Shown: positions 8,889-20,561 of the stretch, piece by piece
How positions within the stretch are numbered: position 1 is the stretch's first letter
Layout: each line of letters begins with the position of its first letter
Assembly (NCBI GenBank): GCA_902809985.1
Contig: CADDXC010000002.1
Span: 310,001 to 374,000 of the forward strand
Reading direction: 5' to 3'
Origin: Clostridiaceae bacterium BL-3
GTDB taxonomy: Bacteria; Bacillota; Clostridia; Clostridiales; Clostridiaceae
DNA length: 64,000 nt
Made by a program: the position numbers and the translations under genes
Notes under the pieces: model-generated
The model's input: only the letters and a program-made list of their open reading frames with translations
Told to the model about the DNA's origin: nothing
Database searches by the model: none

Positions 8889-9611
8889 TTGAAAACTTAT
8901 AGGGAAAAAATTAAAAAAAGGTTAATAGAATATAAGCCCTATGTAGTTCTGGGCATAATAATGCTTGTATTGCTTGTTGTGGCTTATGAATATTATCATA
9001 AGTATATTTATGTATTTAGGGATCCTGATAAGATAAGGGATATAATAATGTCTTATGGCAAATATGGTATATCGGTGTTTTTGCTTATTCAGATTTTACA
9101 GGTAATAGCATTTTTTATACCGGGAGAAATCGTTCAGGTTTCAGGTGGATATGTATACGGCACTGTATTTGGAAGTATACTGTCTATTATAGGCATAACT
9201 GCTGGAAGTATAATTTGTTATGGCATATCAAGAATTTACGGCAAACCTCTGATAAATAAAATAATATCTAAAAGGCATCTAAAATTTTTTGATAAAATAT
9301 TACAATTGGGAAGCGTGAATTCCATAGTGTTTTTATTGTACTTAATTCCAGGTATACCTAAGGATGTCCTGGCCTATATATGTGGAATATCCGATATAAA
9401 TCTCAAGAATTTTATATTGTGTTCGACATTGGGGAGATTGCCTGGAATAGTTATTTCCACGTATTTTGGATCAAAAATATATTCGGGAAATAAAATAGAG
9501 CTTATAATTATAGCTTTAATGATGTTTTCGTTGTTTTTGGTAGGTATTCTCAAAGGAGAAAAAATAATAGTTAAAATGGTAAAGGGATCTCAATCGGGAA
9601 GTAATAAGTGA
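8889..9611 (+). CDS. TVP38/TMEM64-family (VTT domain) membrane protein
   Basis: 240 aa, TTG start after AGGGTGG. One N-terminal membrane segment (residues 18-36) precedes the VTT domain: IPGEIVQVSGGYVYG around residue 80 and YLIPGIPKDVLAYICG around residue 153, the two re-entrant proline/glycine motifs of DedA/TVP38 proteins, then two further helices. Members move or scramble lipids or couple transport to proton gradients; the role here is unknown. Confidence 0.88.
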   Translation: MKTYREKIKKRLIEYKPYVVLGIIMLVLLVVAYEYYHKYIYVFRDPDKIRDIIMSYGKYGISVFLLIQILQVIAFFIPGEIVQVSGGYVYGTVFGSILSIIGITAGSIICYGISRIYGKPLINKIISKRHLKFFDKILQLGSVNSIVFLLYLIPGIPKDVLAYICGISDINLKNFILCSTLGRLPGIVISTYFGSKIYSGNKIELIIIALMMFSLFLVGILKGEKIIVKMVKGSQSGSNK

Positions 9612-9638
9612 ATTTAAAATGCTGCTTATTACTTTTTT
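9599..9638 (+). terminator. Terminator overlapping the VTT gene stop
   Basis: AAGTAATAAG (9599-9608) pairs with CTTATTACTT (9624-9633) and is followed by T. The left arm contains the last codons of the gene. Confidence 0.75.
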
Positions 9639-9813
9639 ATTTAAAGAAAATTTATACAAATGTAATTGAAAAGTAATACTATGATGTCTTTTGAGTGATG
9701 TTTCTATAATAGTATATTCATAAAATATACAGAAATAAGCTGAAATATTTACTTAATTAAAGTATATTGGATGTTTTTTGGGAAAAATAGCATAATATAT
9801 GCCAAATTTAAAT

Positions 9814-9842
9814 TTGATAATATAAATGGGATTCATTATTAT
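9814..9842 (+). promoter_or_regulatory. groESL promoter
   Basis: TTGATA at 9814 and TATTAT at 9837 with a 17-base spacer; the CIRCE operator begins 10 bases after the -10 box and so covers the start of transcription. Confidence 0.7.
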
Positions 9843-9852
9843 AATAATTGTA

Positions 9853-9879
9853 TTAGCACTCATAATTAATGAGTGCTAA
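9853..9879. promoter_or_regulatory. CIRCE operator (HrcA binding site)
   Basis: TTAGCACTC, nine bases, GAGTGCTAA: a perfect match to the CIRCE inverted repeat. HrcA bound here represses groES-groEL until heat shock. Confidence 0.97.
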
Positions 9880-9937
9880 CAAGAAAAGTTAAAAATTAAA
9901 TTTAAATAAATCTAAAGTATTTTAAGGAGGGGTTTAG

Positions 9938-10222
<285 letters not shown>

Positions 10223-10270
10223 GAACATTATTAATTTAAAAAAAGTATTTATTATAATATGTAGTTGTAG

Positions 10271-11920
<1,650 letters not shown>

Positions 11921-11942
11921 TTTTCGAGCTTCAGCAGACTTT

Positions 11943-11974
11943 AAAACCCCGTATCATTGGATATGGGGTTTTAT
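11943..11974 (+). terminator. Terminator of groESL
   Basis: AAAACCCCGTAT pairs with ATATGGGGTTTT (one G-T pair) around a six-base loop. Confidence 0.75.
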
Positions 11975-12094
11975 AATACTTTCTAAAATAGTATAAATTC
12001 ACATTGACAAAAACAGAAAAATTGAATAAAATAGTGTAAATAGTTAATAAGACAGGTAGAAAAATGTCGAAATTTATAATAAGATTTGATTTTA

Positions 12095-12225
12095 TCCATT
12101 TCATATATTTCCTCAATATGGCAGGAAGTATCTACCGGAAGCCGTAAATTTCCGACTATGAATGGAGTTATTATAGTATAGCCATATTACTTTCATTATG
12201 AATGAATTTAGTAGGGCTTTTTTAT
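12095..12225 (+). promoter_or_regulatory. Guanine-class purine riboswitch with terminator
   Basis: The aptamer spans 12095-12166. P1 is TCCAT-TCATA with TATGAATGGA (one bulged T). L2 is AATATGG, L3 CCGTAAA, P3 CGGAAG/TTTCCG, with conserved joints TATCTACC and GACTATGA. The specificity base in GACTAT is C (position 74 in xpt numbering), predicting guanine or hypoxanthine rather than adenine. A terminator follows: AGCC...GGCT stem closed by TTCATT/AATGAA and a T-run (12180-12225). CTTTCAT of its left arm can also pair with the P1 3' strand, so ligand binding should end transcription before guaB. Confidence 0.93.
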
Positions 12226-12281
12226 TAAACATTTTTTAAACAGTAATTATTAACATATTATAATTTTAGGAGTGATTTTAA

Positions 12282-13739
<1,458 letters not shown>

Positions 13740-13848
13740 ATAAACTAGTTGATTTATTACAATATATATTTTTGGATGATATAATTATAAATGAGCTGTA
13801 ACCGTGATAATTGATGTAATTATTTAATAAGTGGTTAGGAGGAAATCC

Positions 13849-15381
13849 ATGGATAGGCAGATGGTTATTATAATAGATTTTGGAGGGCAGTATAATCAAC
13901 TTATAGCAAGGAGGGTTAGGGAAAACAATGTATATTGTGAAATAGTTCCCTATACTTGCTCTCTGGATAAAATAATAGATAAAAACCCCAGTGGAATAAT
14001 ATTTACTGGTGGTCCTAAAAGTGTGTATGGGAAAAATGCTCCTAAAATAAGCAGGAGAATTTTCAGTTTAGGGATCCCTATTTTAGGTATATGCTATGGA
14101 CATCAATTCATATGTGCCAATTTGGGTGGAGAAGTTAAAAGTGCTGTGGTTAGAGAATATGGAAAGGCGGATGTTGTACTGGACAATAACAGTATTTTAT
14201 TCAGCGGTATAGATAAAGAGCAGAGCTGTTGGATGAGCCATACGGATGTGGTGTCCCGTGCACCAGAAGGTTTTGAAATTATAGCTTCTACTGACGAGTG
14301 CCCTGTGGCAGCTGTGGGGAATGATTCCAAAAAGATATATGGAGTTCAGTTTCATCCTGAGGTTCAGCACACTCCCTTTGGTAAAAAAATGCTCACGAAT
14401 TTTTTGCTTAAAATCTGCAATTTAAAAGGAGATTGGTCCATGTCTTCTTTTATGGAGGAGAAAGTAAAACTTATTAGAGAAAAAATTGGAGATAAGAAGG
14501 TAATATGTGCCATGTCAGGCGGAGTGGATTCTTCTGTAGCGGCGGTTCTTGTACATAAAGCTGTTGGTAAAAAACTCACCTGTATTTTTGTGGATCACGG
14601 ACTTCTTCGAAAAAATGAAGGAGATCAGGTGGAGCATGTGTTTAAAGAACAGTTTGACATGAACTTTGTAAGAGTTAATGCGAAAGACAGGTTTTTGGGA
14701 AAATTGAAAGGAGTGTCTGATCCTGAAAAGAAGAGAAAGATAATAGGGGAGGAGTTTATAAGGGTATTTGAAGAAGAAGCTAAAAAATTGGGTGAAATAG
14801 GTTTTTTAGTCCAGGGAACTATATATCCTGATGTTGTGGAAAGCGGCCTTGGAGCTTCTGATACTATAAAAAGCCATCACAATGTAGGAGGACTTCCGAA
14901 AAATATGGATTTTAAACTTATAGAACCTCTAAGGGAATTATTTAAGGATGAGGTCAGGATTGTGGGAGAACAATTGGGTATACCTCACAAATTGGTATGG
15001 AGGCAGCCATTCCCGGGACCTGGACTTGCAATAAGGGTTTTAGGGGACATTAATGAGGAGAAACTTGAAATAACTAGAGAAGCAGATGCAATATTTAGAG
15101 AGGAAATAGCCAATGCAGGATTGGATGAATCCATATGGCAGTATTTTGCCTGTCTTCCCAATATACGTTCTGTAGGGGTAATGGGCGATGAGAGGACCTA
15201 CTGCTATACTGTTGCTCTTAGGGCTGTTATCTCCACAGACGCCATGACCTCGGACTGGGCTAAGATACCCTATCCTGTGCTGGATAAGGTGTCCAGAAGG
15301 ATAGTAAATGAAGTTAAAGGTGTAAATAGAATTGTCTACGATATAACCAGCAAACCACCTGCTACAATTGAGTGGGAGTGA
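13849..15381 (+). CDS. guaA: GMP synthase (glutamine-hydrolysing)
   Basis: 510 aa from ATG 13849, six bases after AGGAGG; an upstream in-frame GTG (13831) lies before that site. The glutaminase domain has GICYGHQ (nucleophile cysteine) and QFHPEVQHT. The ATP pyrophosphatase domain has [11 protein letters not shown]. The dimerisation domain ends KPPATIEWE. Converts XMP to GMP with glutamine and ATP. No own riboswitch, so probably read through from guaB. Confidence 0.98.
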   Translation: MDRQMVIIIDFGGQYNQLIARRVRENNVYCEIVPYTCSLDKIIDKNPSGIIFTGGPKSVYGKNAPKISRRIFSLGIPILGICYGHQFICANLGGEVKSAVVREYGKADVVLDNNSILFSGIDKEQSCWMSHTDVVSRAPEGFEIIASTDECPVAAVGNDSKKIYGVQFHPEVQHTPFGKKMLTNFLLKICNLKGDWSMSSFMEEKVKLIREKIGDKKVICAMSGGVDSSVAAVLVHKAVGKKLTCIFVDHGLLRKNEGDQVEHVFKEQFDMNFVRVNAKDRFLGKLKGVSDPEKKRKIIGEEFIRVFEEEAKKLGEIGFLVQGTIYPDVVESGLGASDTIKSHHNVGGLPKNMDFKLIEPLRELFKDEVRIVGEQLGIPHKLVWRQPFPGPGLAIRVLGDINEEKLEITREADAIFREEIANAGLDESIWQYFACLPNIRSVGVMGDERTYCYTVALRAVISTDAMTSDWAKIPYPVLDKVSRRIVNEVKGVNRIVYDITSKPPATIEWE

Positions 15382-15389
15382 CAGCATAG

Positions 15390-15432
15390 AAGCCGGAACC
15401 CAGCATGAATGCTGGGTTTCTGGCTTTGTTTT
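15390..15432 (+). terminator. Terminator of guaBA
   Basis: Long stem AGCCGGAACCCAGCAT / ATGCTGGGTTTCTGGCT followed by a T-rich run. Confidence 0.93.
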
Positions 15433-15435
15433 TTG

Positions 15436-15465
15436 TAAAAGCGTACCGGAAACGTTCCGCTTTTA
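15436..15465. terminator. Second hairpin, likely terminator for the minus-strand gene
   Basis: AAAAGCG...CGCTTTT with T-runs on both strands stands between guaA and the end of the convergent channel gene at 15483. Confidence 0.6.
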
Positions 15466-15482
15466 ATTTTTATAGCTTTTTA

Positions 15483-15950
15483 TCACTTTTCAAAAAAGTA
15501 TATAGAAAATGATCCTGCCGTTATAGTTATTAAATTTGCATATATTAAATATATAAAACCATTTGTATATAGAAAATTTCTAGTATTTTTCTTAAGTTTT
15601 TCCAGAAAGGCTAAAAGCCTAATTAATTTAAATAATCTAGTTAGTTTAATTAATTTTAAAGCCCTAAAAAGTCTTGTAACCCTAAAGAAAGAACTGAATG
15701 GAATTATAGCAATCAGATCAAATATGTTTTCTTTAAAAAATCTTTTTTTATTTTGTGAAATAATTAATCGTGTGAAATAATATACTGTAAAAATAATTAA
15801 AATAGCGTTATCAATGTAATTATACGGAGGAATGTCTATGTTAATTTTATTGGCCAAATCTAAAAAAGCTAAAATCACTGCAATTAGAGAAAATAGTATA
15901 ATAAAAAAATTATACATTTTATGTAGCTTCTCGAAATTGGAGAATTTCAT
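15483..15950 (-). CDS. Truncated voltage-gated ion channel (voltage sensor without pore)
   Basis: 155 aa. Four hydrophobic segments and an S4-like helix with regularly spaced basic residues (RVTRLFRALKLIKLTRLFKLIR, split over residues about 89-112) match the voltage sensor of prokaryotic Kv-type channels. The protein stops after TITAGSFSIYFFEK, where relatives continue into the pore helix and TVGYGD filter. The 100 bases beyond the stop encode no pore, only terminators. It is either a deletion remnant or a free-standing voltage-sensor protein. Predicted inner-membrane location. Confidence 0.75.
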   Translation of the reverse strand: MKFSNFEKLHKMYNFFIILFSLIAVILAFLDLANKINIDIPPYNYIDNAILIIFTVYYFTRLIISQNKKRFFKENIFDLIAIIPFSSFFRVTRLFRALKLIKLTRLFKLIRLLAFLEKLKKNTRNFLYTNGFIYLIYANLITITAGSFSIYFFEK

Positions 15951-15973
15951 TAAATATTACCATCTTTCTGCAT

Positions 15974-17049
15974 TTATTCATTAGTTTGTTCTATATATTT
16001 ATTTAGTACTTCAGTTAATTTATCTGAATATAAATATAAGTCATCTAAGGATTTTAATTTATATTTTGTGTGTGTCTTATCTTTATTGGGTAATATTAAT
16101 ATTTTTTTAGTTCTAAGTGCTAACCTACAAATCTTCTTGTATTATTATCTACTAAGATGCTGAAATAGGATTCAGTATCTTTATATGTAATATGTGATAA
16201 ATCAATAGTAGTTCTAAAAATTGATTTTATTATTGCATATGCTTCAAGTTCTTCCGCTGTGGTAGAAATTTTATGATTGTTGGCGACTTCTTCCTCACTA
16301 GTGTCTTCACTTTCGGGTTTATTAGTTTCTTCTGAATTAGTCCCTTTTAATGTTTCTTTGAATTTGTTGCTCATAGTTTCATTGATAAATTGATTCAGAG
16401 ATTTCTTGACTATTGGAGTGAATTTTTCTATGACAGAGGATGTTCTTCTTCCTTCATAAATTTCCCCTAGTATATAATTAGCAAAACTTTCAGATGGTTT
16501 TTCCGTTTGTTTTTTAAAAAAATCTTTTACGAGGCTTGTATATTTTAAATCTGATGCAGAATTAACTATGGCATCTACATTTAATTCGTCTTTTGAGAAT
16601 TTTTCCAGGTATTTAATGGAGCTATCTTTTAAATCAAATAAATTAATTTCAAAAAATGGTTTTTCATCCATTTTGTTGGGCTCATCTGGATCTGTATAAA
16701 ATTTATACTTTATTCCATTAGTTAGAATCCCAAATTTGGCTGATGATGTAGTATAATATCTAAATAATTGAGAAACATGTTTTTCAAGATTATCATTACA
16801 TTCTTTTGCTTCTATAAGAATAGTAGGAGCTCCGTTTATAAGAATTGCATAGTCAACTTTTTCGCCTTTCTTAACTCCATAATCAGCATCAAATTCAGGG
16901 CAAAATTCAAGTGGATTAAATACATCATATCCTAGCATTTGGAAAAAAGGCAATATTAACGACTGTTTAGTTGCTTCTTCTGTTTTTATTTGTTCCACAA
17001 GTGTTTCAGCCCTATCTGCTAATGCCTGTATTTTTTCTTTAATTTCCAT
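15974..17049 (-). pseudogene. HSDR_N-type nuclease-fold protein, frameshifted near its 3' end
   Basis: The main frame (16120-17049, 309 aa) resembles the N-terminal domain of type I restriction R subunits. It shows D..ILINGAPTILIEAKE, a PD-(D/E)xK core (about residues 65-83), then an acidic linker (residues about 238-258) and a C-terminal FSILVDN block. It stops at NTRRFVG. A one-base shift at about 16123-16128 restores a tail beginning CRLALRTKK and running about 50 residues to TAA at 15974, as expected for the family's NxRRxICRL ending. So one base (or four) was lost, or this is a sequencing error. Often seen in prophages and defence islands; substrate unknown. Confidence 0.82.
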
Positions 17050-17140
17050 TTAACCTCATCCTTTCTCATATGTTACATATAATTACAAAATTTTCTCCAG
17101 CGGGTAAAAATAAAAACTCAAAATTATAAAATTGAGTAAG

Positions 17141-17560
17141 TCACTTAATGCTATATAATTTATTAGCTACATTATCGGCAGAAAGCTCCATATATGTATA
17201 CTGCATGTCCAACCCTATAATGTATCCCATAGTAGGCATATCTTCAGTTATATGCTTTACTTCATGTAAAAAGACATTACATTGAGTTTCGTAATTTATA
17301 TTGCCATTTAGTATGAGATGATAATTCTGCCGTCTGCTTAAATAAACAAAACCTAATGTATCTGCAGGAATGTTGAAAGCTATATCTCTAGTTTGCTTAA
17401 ATAGTAATTTTAAATCTTCTCTATCTTTTAATGAATCCCAAAACTGAGCTAATTCAGGGTTGCCATTTAGAGATTCAGCTATTTTATCGGCAGAATCGGT
17501 TGCGTTCTTAATATTAGTATTACCCAATAAATAATCTACAGAAACATAGAAGAAATTTTT
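17141..17560 (-). pseudogene. Deletion fusion: XRE repressor C-terminus joined to ImmA-type peptidase
   Basis: The readable frame runs back to 17560. Its first part, VSVDYLLGNT, is the end of an XRE helix-turn-helix domain whose recognition helices are gone. NPELAQFW and REDLKLLFKQ follow, typical of the linker after such domains. The frame then passes straight into an ImmA/IrrE-like metallopeptidase: LGFVYLSRRQNYHLILN, the zinc motif HEVKH (residues 88-92 counted from the TTG at 17527) and MELSADNVANKL. In intact modules the repressor and peptidase are separate or whole; here both lost their joining parts. The anti-repressor peptidase core may still fold. Confidence 0.72.
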
Positions 17561-17579
17561 TTATAGTGAGCATTTATTA

Positions 17580-17753
17580 ATGAACAGTATTTATTATCTT
17601 TCTGATTTAGAATTTTCTATATCAAAAAATATAAGAGATTCTATCCTTATAAAGACAGAGGAAAATGCCTATAAATTAGCAAGTGAAGTAGAAACTAAAT
17701 ATAAAGGTTCACTGGGAAAAGTTTCAAAAATTAATTTAGAATGTCTTATTTAA
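17580..17753 (+). CDS. Possible small ORF, 57 aa
   Basis: ATG 17580 to TAA 17751. It ends KGSLGKVSKINLECLI and is rich in Lys, Glu and Ser. Its stop overlaps the stop of the convergent HEPN gene. No clear ribosome site. It fills the spot where the XRE domain of the neighbouring fusion should begin, so it may be a displaced gene fragment. Confidence 0.3.
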   Translation: MNSIYYLSDLEFSISKNIRDSILIKTEENAYKLASEVETKYKGSLGKVSKINLECLI

Positions 17754-18553
17754 TAAGGAATTTTAACTGCGTTATCAAGCTTTCTATGAATGAAAGAAAG
17801 TGTTGTAAGTAAATCAACAGCATCTTGTTCAGATATTGGCCAATATATTTTAGCTTCATGAGCAAGTGTATTACGAAACATACTAAATATTCCTACAAGT
17901 AGATTTTTAAAGCCATTTTGTTCATCTTTTTCTGATGGAGTTCTTAAAGAGTTTATGGCAATTAAAGGTTTATTCTTATCAAAAACTGTATAAACTAATT
18001 TATTTCCATCAAGAGGTAATCCAGAAATATTGCGAAGTTTATCAGATATACTTTTAGTTGCTTCAAAAACAGCATGAAAGTAATTTTCTTGCAAAAGTTC
18101 AGGCTTGCAGAATTTTAATACATCAGTATGTATATGTCTATCATAGAGGACTTTCCTCAATTTGGACGCTCTCTCTTGAGCTTCACTTAAAGTAGTAACT
18201 TTTTTAACTAAAGTAAATTTTCCTTGTTCGTTAATTTTTAAGCCTGAGAATATAAGAATGTCATTTAAGTCAGTTAATAATTCATAAAAACGGTCTTTAT
18301 CATTTACGAACCTTACAGGTTTAACAACAAGTTCAATGAAATGAAGAATATTATTAGCACATTTATCTTGATTTTGCTTCATTTGAAAACAAAAATTGAG
18401 TCTTCGCCATTTGGTATTAGGTGAATTCTCATTTATACCGATTTTAGATAGAAATTCAGTTATTTGAGAACCAGTTAGATATTCACCTAATGTTTTACTA
18501 ATTTGTTCAATAGTATTTTCATCCAATATTATAGTAGAAATTTTAAACACCAC
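17750..18553 (-). CDS. TIGR02391-family HEPN-like protein (putative defence RNase)
   Basis: 267 aa. The C-terminal half matches the TIGR02391 pattern: LRKVLYDRHIHTDVLKFCKPELL, YFHAVFEATKSI, NSLRTPSEKDEQNGFKNLLVG, then FRNTLAHEAKIYWPI. The Rx4H pair (R227, H232) in RNTLAH is the usual HEPN ribonuclease motif found in toxins and abortive-infection proteins. The N-terminal 100 residues are unassigned. No partner antitoxin is evident beside it, though remnants of a defence island are. Function inferred from the motif only. Confidence 0.75.
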   Translation of the reverse strand: MVFKISTIILDENTIEQISKTLGEYLTGSQITEFLSKIGINENSPNTKWRRLNFCFQMKQNQDKCANNILHFIELVVKPVRFVNDKDRFYELLTDLNDILIFSGLKINEQGKFTLVKKVTTLSEAQERASKLRKVLYDRHIHTDVLKFCKPELLQENYFHAVFEATKSISDKLRNISGLPLDGNKLVYTVFDKNKPLIAINSLRTPSEKDEQNGFKNLLVGIFSMFRNTLAHEAKIYWPISEQDAVDLLTTLSFIHRKLDNAVKIPY

Positions 18554-18712
18554 CTTTAAGGTGATAATTCTACAAAATAATGCAAGAACCTTTAGAAGAT
18601 AATGGGAGCTTATATCTATATTTTACTAGCAAAAGGAGACGAGCAGAGTACAATTTCGTATTAGTTTTACTATTAGAATGTTTAATTTCAATATAGAAAG
18701 AGGTGGGAACAT

Positions 18713-18949
18713 ATGAGCAGATCCATAAGAGACGCGGATATAATTTACAAAAAAGCAAGGATAAAAGCATCCGAAAGTAATGACAAACTCAGAAGTCGAG
18801 AAGGAGCTAGTGAACTGCTGGATGTCAGTGTTGGATCGTTACTTAATTATGAAACAGGTGTATGCAAGCAGATATCGGCAGATGTAACCAAGATTTTAAG
18901 AAAATGGTATCAATCAAGAAAAGATATGATTAATATACCATTTTCTTAA
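18713..18949 (+). CDS. XRE-like helix-turn-helix protein, divergent C-terminus
   Basis: 78 aa, ATG after AGGTGG. SREGASELLDVSVGSLLNYE is a helix-turn-helix of the clostridial phage-regulator type (the usual opening is close to xRSIxDAxxIYKKAR). Relatives continue with an AD.YN.PEL.. CP tail; here the end reads ILRKWYQSRKDMINIPFS instead, which suggests a truncated or altered C-terminus. Confidence 0.6.
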   Translation: MSRSIRDADIIYKKARIKASESNDKLRSREGASELLDVSVGSLLNYETGVCKQISADVTKILRKWYQSRKDMINIPFS

Positions 18950-18969
18950 AAATTATTTATTCAATAGTA

Positions 18970-19470
18970 TTATTTCGGATTATCTACAGTAATTGCTGCT
19001 AGCCTTGCAGCGAAAACACCAATATGGCCTGTAATAATAGTCCCAGCAGCTGTTACTGTTATAGTATAAGTGCAGCATCCGTTTAAACATTGGTTACAGT
19101 CGCATACAAAAAATGTGAATGTAGTAGAAGCAGGGACTGCGACTGCTTGTGCTAATGCAAAAGAAAACTGTCCGCCAATAGGTATGGGTTGTTGATCACC
19201 ACAGAATTTAAATACTTGAAAATTTAAAGTCCCTACAACAGGTGCTGTGGGTGAAGTAGGTGTTGCAATTATATTACTTGTGAATTCGAGTTTCGTACAT
19301 GGATTACGAAATTTAGAAGTATCTATGGTGATAGTAGTGATGGTAGCAGTAGTTCCACCTGGGGTAGTATCAGGTATTATTACCTGACCAGCTTCTCCAC
19401 ATTTTAAAATAACTGGGTGTAGTTTATTGGTTTCACAATTATGTCTATAATCATTTGATATTGAATTCAT
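18970..19470 (-). CDS. DUF4489-type cysteine-containing surface/coat protein
   Basis: 166 aa using the ATG at 19470, which has AGGGGGAT eight bases upstream; a longer frame starts at 19521 without such a site. ILKCGEAG near the N-terminus, CTKLEFTSNI in the middle and CDCNQCLNGCCTYT near the end fit DUF4489 proteins of clostridia, seen in spore-surface or secreted settings. Threonine/alanine-rich beta segments; no signal peptide. Role unproven. Confidence 0.65.
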   Translation of the reverse strand: MNSISNDYRHNCETNKLHPVILKCGEAGQVIIPDTTPGGTTATITTITIDTSKFRNPCTKLEFTSNIIATPTSPTAPVVGTLNFQVFKFCGDQQPIPIGGQFSFALAQAVAVPASTTFTFFVCDCNQCLNGCCTYTITVTAAGTIITGHIGVFAARLAAITVDNPK

Positions 19471-19624
19471 ATATTGATCCCCCTGTTTATAGAGAATTTT
19501 AATAATACAATTTGATAGCACTGTGAATTTTTTAAGTATAAGTTAATTGTTAGAATATCCTTATAATATATGATATTGAATAATTGAATAGATGTGATAT
19601 TGTAGCTTATGAATGTTTTTCACG

Positions 19625-19866
19625 AAGAAAAAAACCAGGGATAAAAGTCCCTGGAATGAGGTTTAATGTAGCATAAGTTTAAACACTGGAGATTCATCAT
19701 CTCCAGTGTAAAGTAAGTATCAATGCACCAAGAAAAAACATTTTAATTCATACAAACTTCTTTCAAACTTCACATAAACTTTAATATTCTAACATCTTGA
19801 GTGCATTGATATCCTTATGAAAATAGGATGTGCAGAAATCAAATTATTATTCTGGTAATTTTAGGA
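19625..19866 (+). repeat. Non-coding element A, copy 1 (candidate structured RNA)
   Basis: About 240 bases closely matching 60529-60751. Hairpin 1: CCAGGGA/TCCCTGG at 19635-19653. Hairpin 2: CTGGAGA/TCTCCAG with loop TTCATCA (19688-19708). A long-range pair joins ATCAATGCAC (near 19718) with GTGCATTGAT (19801-19810). A 53-codon ORF follows. No coding frame inside. Between copies the second hairpin shows one A-T to G-C compensatory change, as expected if the RNA fold matters. Rfam family not recognised. Confidence 0.7.
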
Positions 19867-19946
19867 GTTGACAATCTTACAAAGAAATCATGAATATGAG
19901 ACAAGAAAAAAGTTAGCTTAAAGAAATAATTTTAGGAGTGGTATAC

Positions 19947-20108
19947 ATGGAGAAGCTGACAGCTAGAGAGAAAGCTGAAATGACATATAATATGCTGCAG
20001 AAACGAAGAGTAAAGAAAGCCAAGGAAAAGGAAAACATGGTGTATGAGGTTGTAGGGGAATTGGTTAAAAAGTGTAATAAGCGTGGCCGTATAAGATGCA
20101 GGTGGTGA
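19947..20108 (+). CDS. Small basic protein (53 aa) linked to element A
   Basis: ATG 19947 follows TTAGGAGTGG. Opens MEKLTAREKAEMTYNMLQKR and ends NKRGRIRCRW; over a quarter Lys/Arg, predicted helical. After the second copy of element A the same start is seen in a frame cut short after ten residues (GTG at 60761, MEKLIAYKRK), so ORF and element travel together. Function unknown; RNA binding is conceivable from its charge. Confidence 0.55.
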   Translation: MEKLTAREKAEMTYNMLQKRRVKKAKEKENMVYEVVGELVKKCNKRGRIRCRW

Positions 20109-20184
20109 AATGATTAAAGTAATTGCAATACCTTATATGGTGATAGCTGTAAATAAAAAGCTAGCACTTTTTATTTAAAATATA

Positions 20185-20214
20185 TTGACATCATATATGA
20201 CATCATATTATAAT
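20185..20214 (+). promoter_or_regulatory. hicAB promoter with direct-repeat operator
   Basis: TTGACA (20185-20190), 18-base spacer, TATAAT (20209-20214). The 11-base repeat TGACATCATAT occurs at 20186 and 20198, spanning the spacer, as expected for autorepression by HicB or HicAB. Confidence 0.75.
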
Positions 20215-20239
20215 GATATTAGCAGGAGGTACATAAGAA

Positions 20240-20485
20240 ATGTCAAAGTTTGATAAGCTGATAGAAGAAATAAAAAATCTTTCAACTGATATGAGATTTT
20301 CAGAGTTAAAGAAAGTGTTAGAAAGTTATGGCTATTCAGGGAAGCCTCCAAAGGGTGGAAGTAGCCACTGGACATTCAGAAAAGATGGAAGGAATCCAAT
20401 TACCATACCATATAAAAGGCCAATTAAAGTTACATATGTGAAATTAGTAAGGGATATAGTAGAATCCCAAGAAAGAGAGAAATAA
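20240..20485 (+). CDS. hicA: HicA-type mRNA interferase toxin
   Basis: 81 aa. SELKKVLESYGY and the double-stranded-RNA-binding-like core KGGSSHWTFRKDG with the catalytic histidine, then ITIPYKRPIKVTYVKLVRDI, match HicA. It cleaves mRNA when free of HicB. AGGAGG lies seven bases before the ATG. First gene of the pair. Confidence 0.88.
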   Translation: MSKFDKLIEEIKNLSTDMRFSELKKVLESYGYSGKPPKGGSSHWTFRKDGRNPITIPYKRPIKVTYVKLVRDIVESQEREK

Positions 20486-20561
20486 AGTATTGAATATCTA
20501 ATTTTATAAAAATTAGTATAAACAAATAGGCAATACTATATTCTGGAAGGAGGAGTACGTT

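Noticed and set aside
13740..13848. Possible separate promoter or second riboswitch before guaA
   Set aside because: A TATAAT is present at 13780 but no -35 at proper distance and no aptamer motifs.
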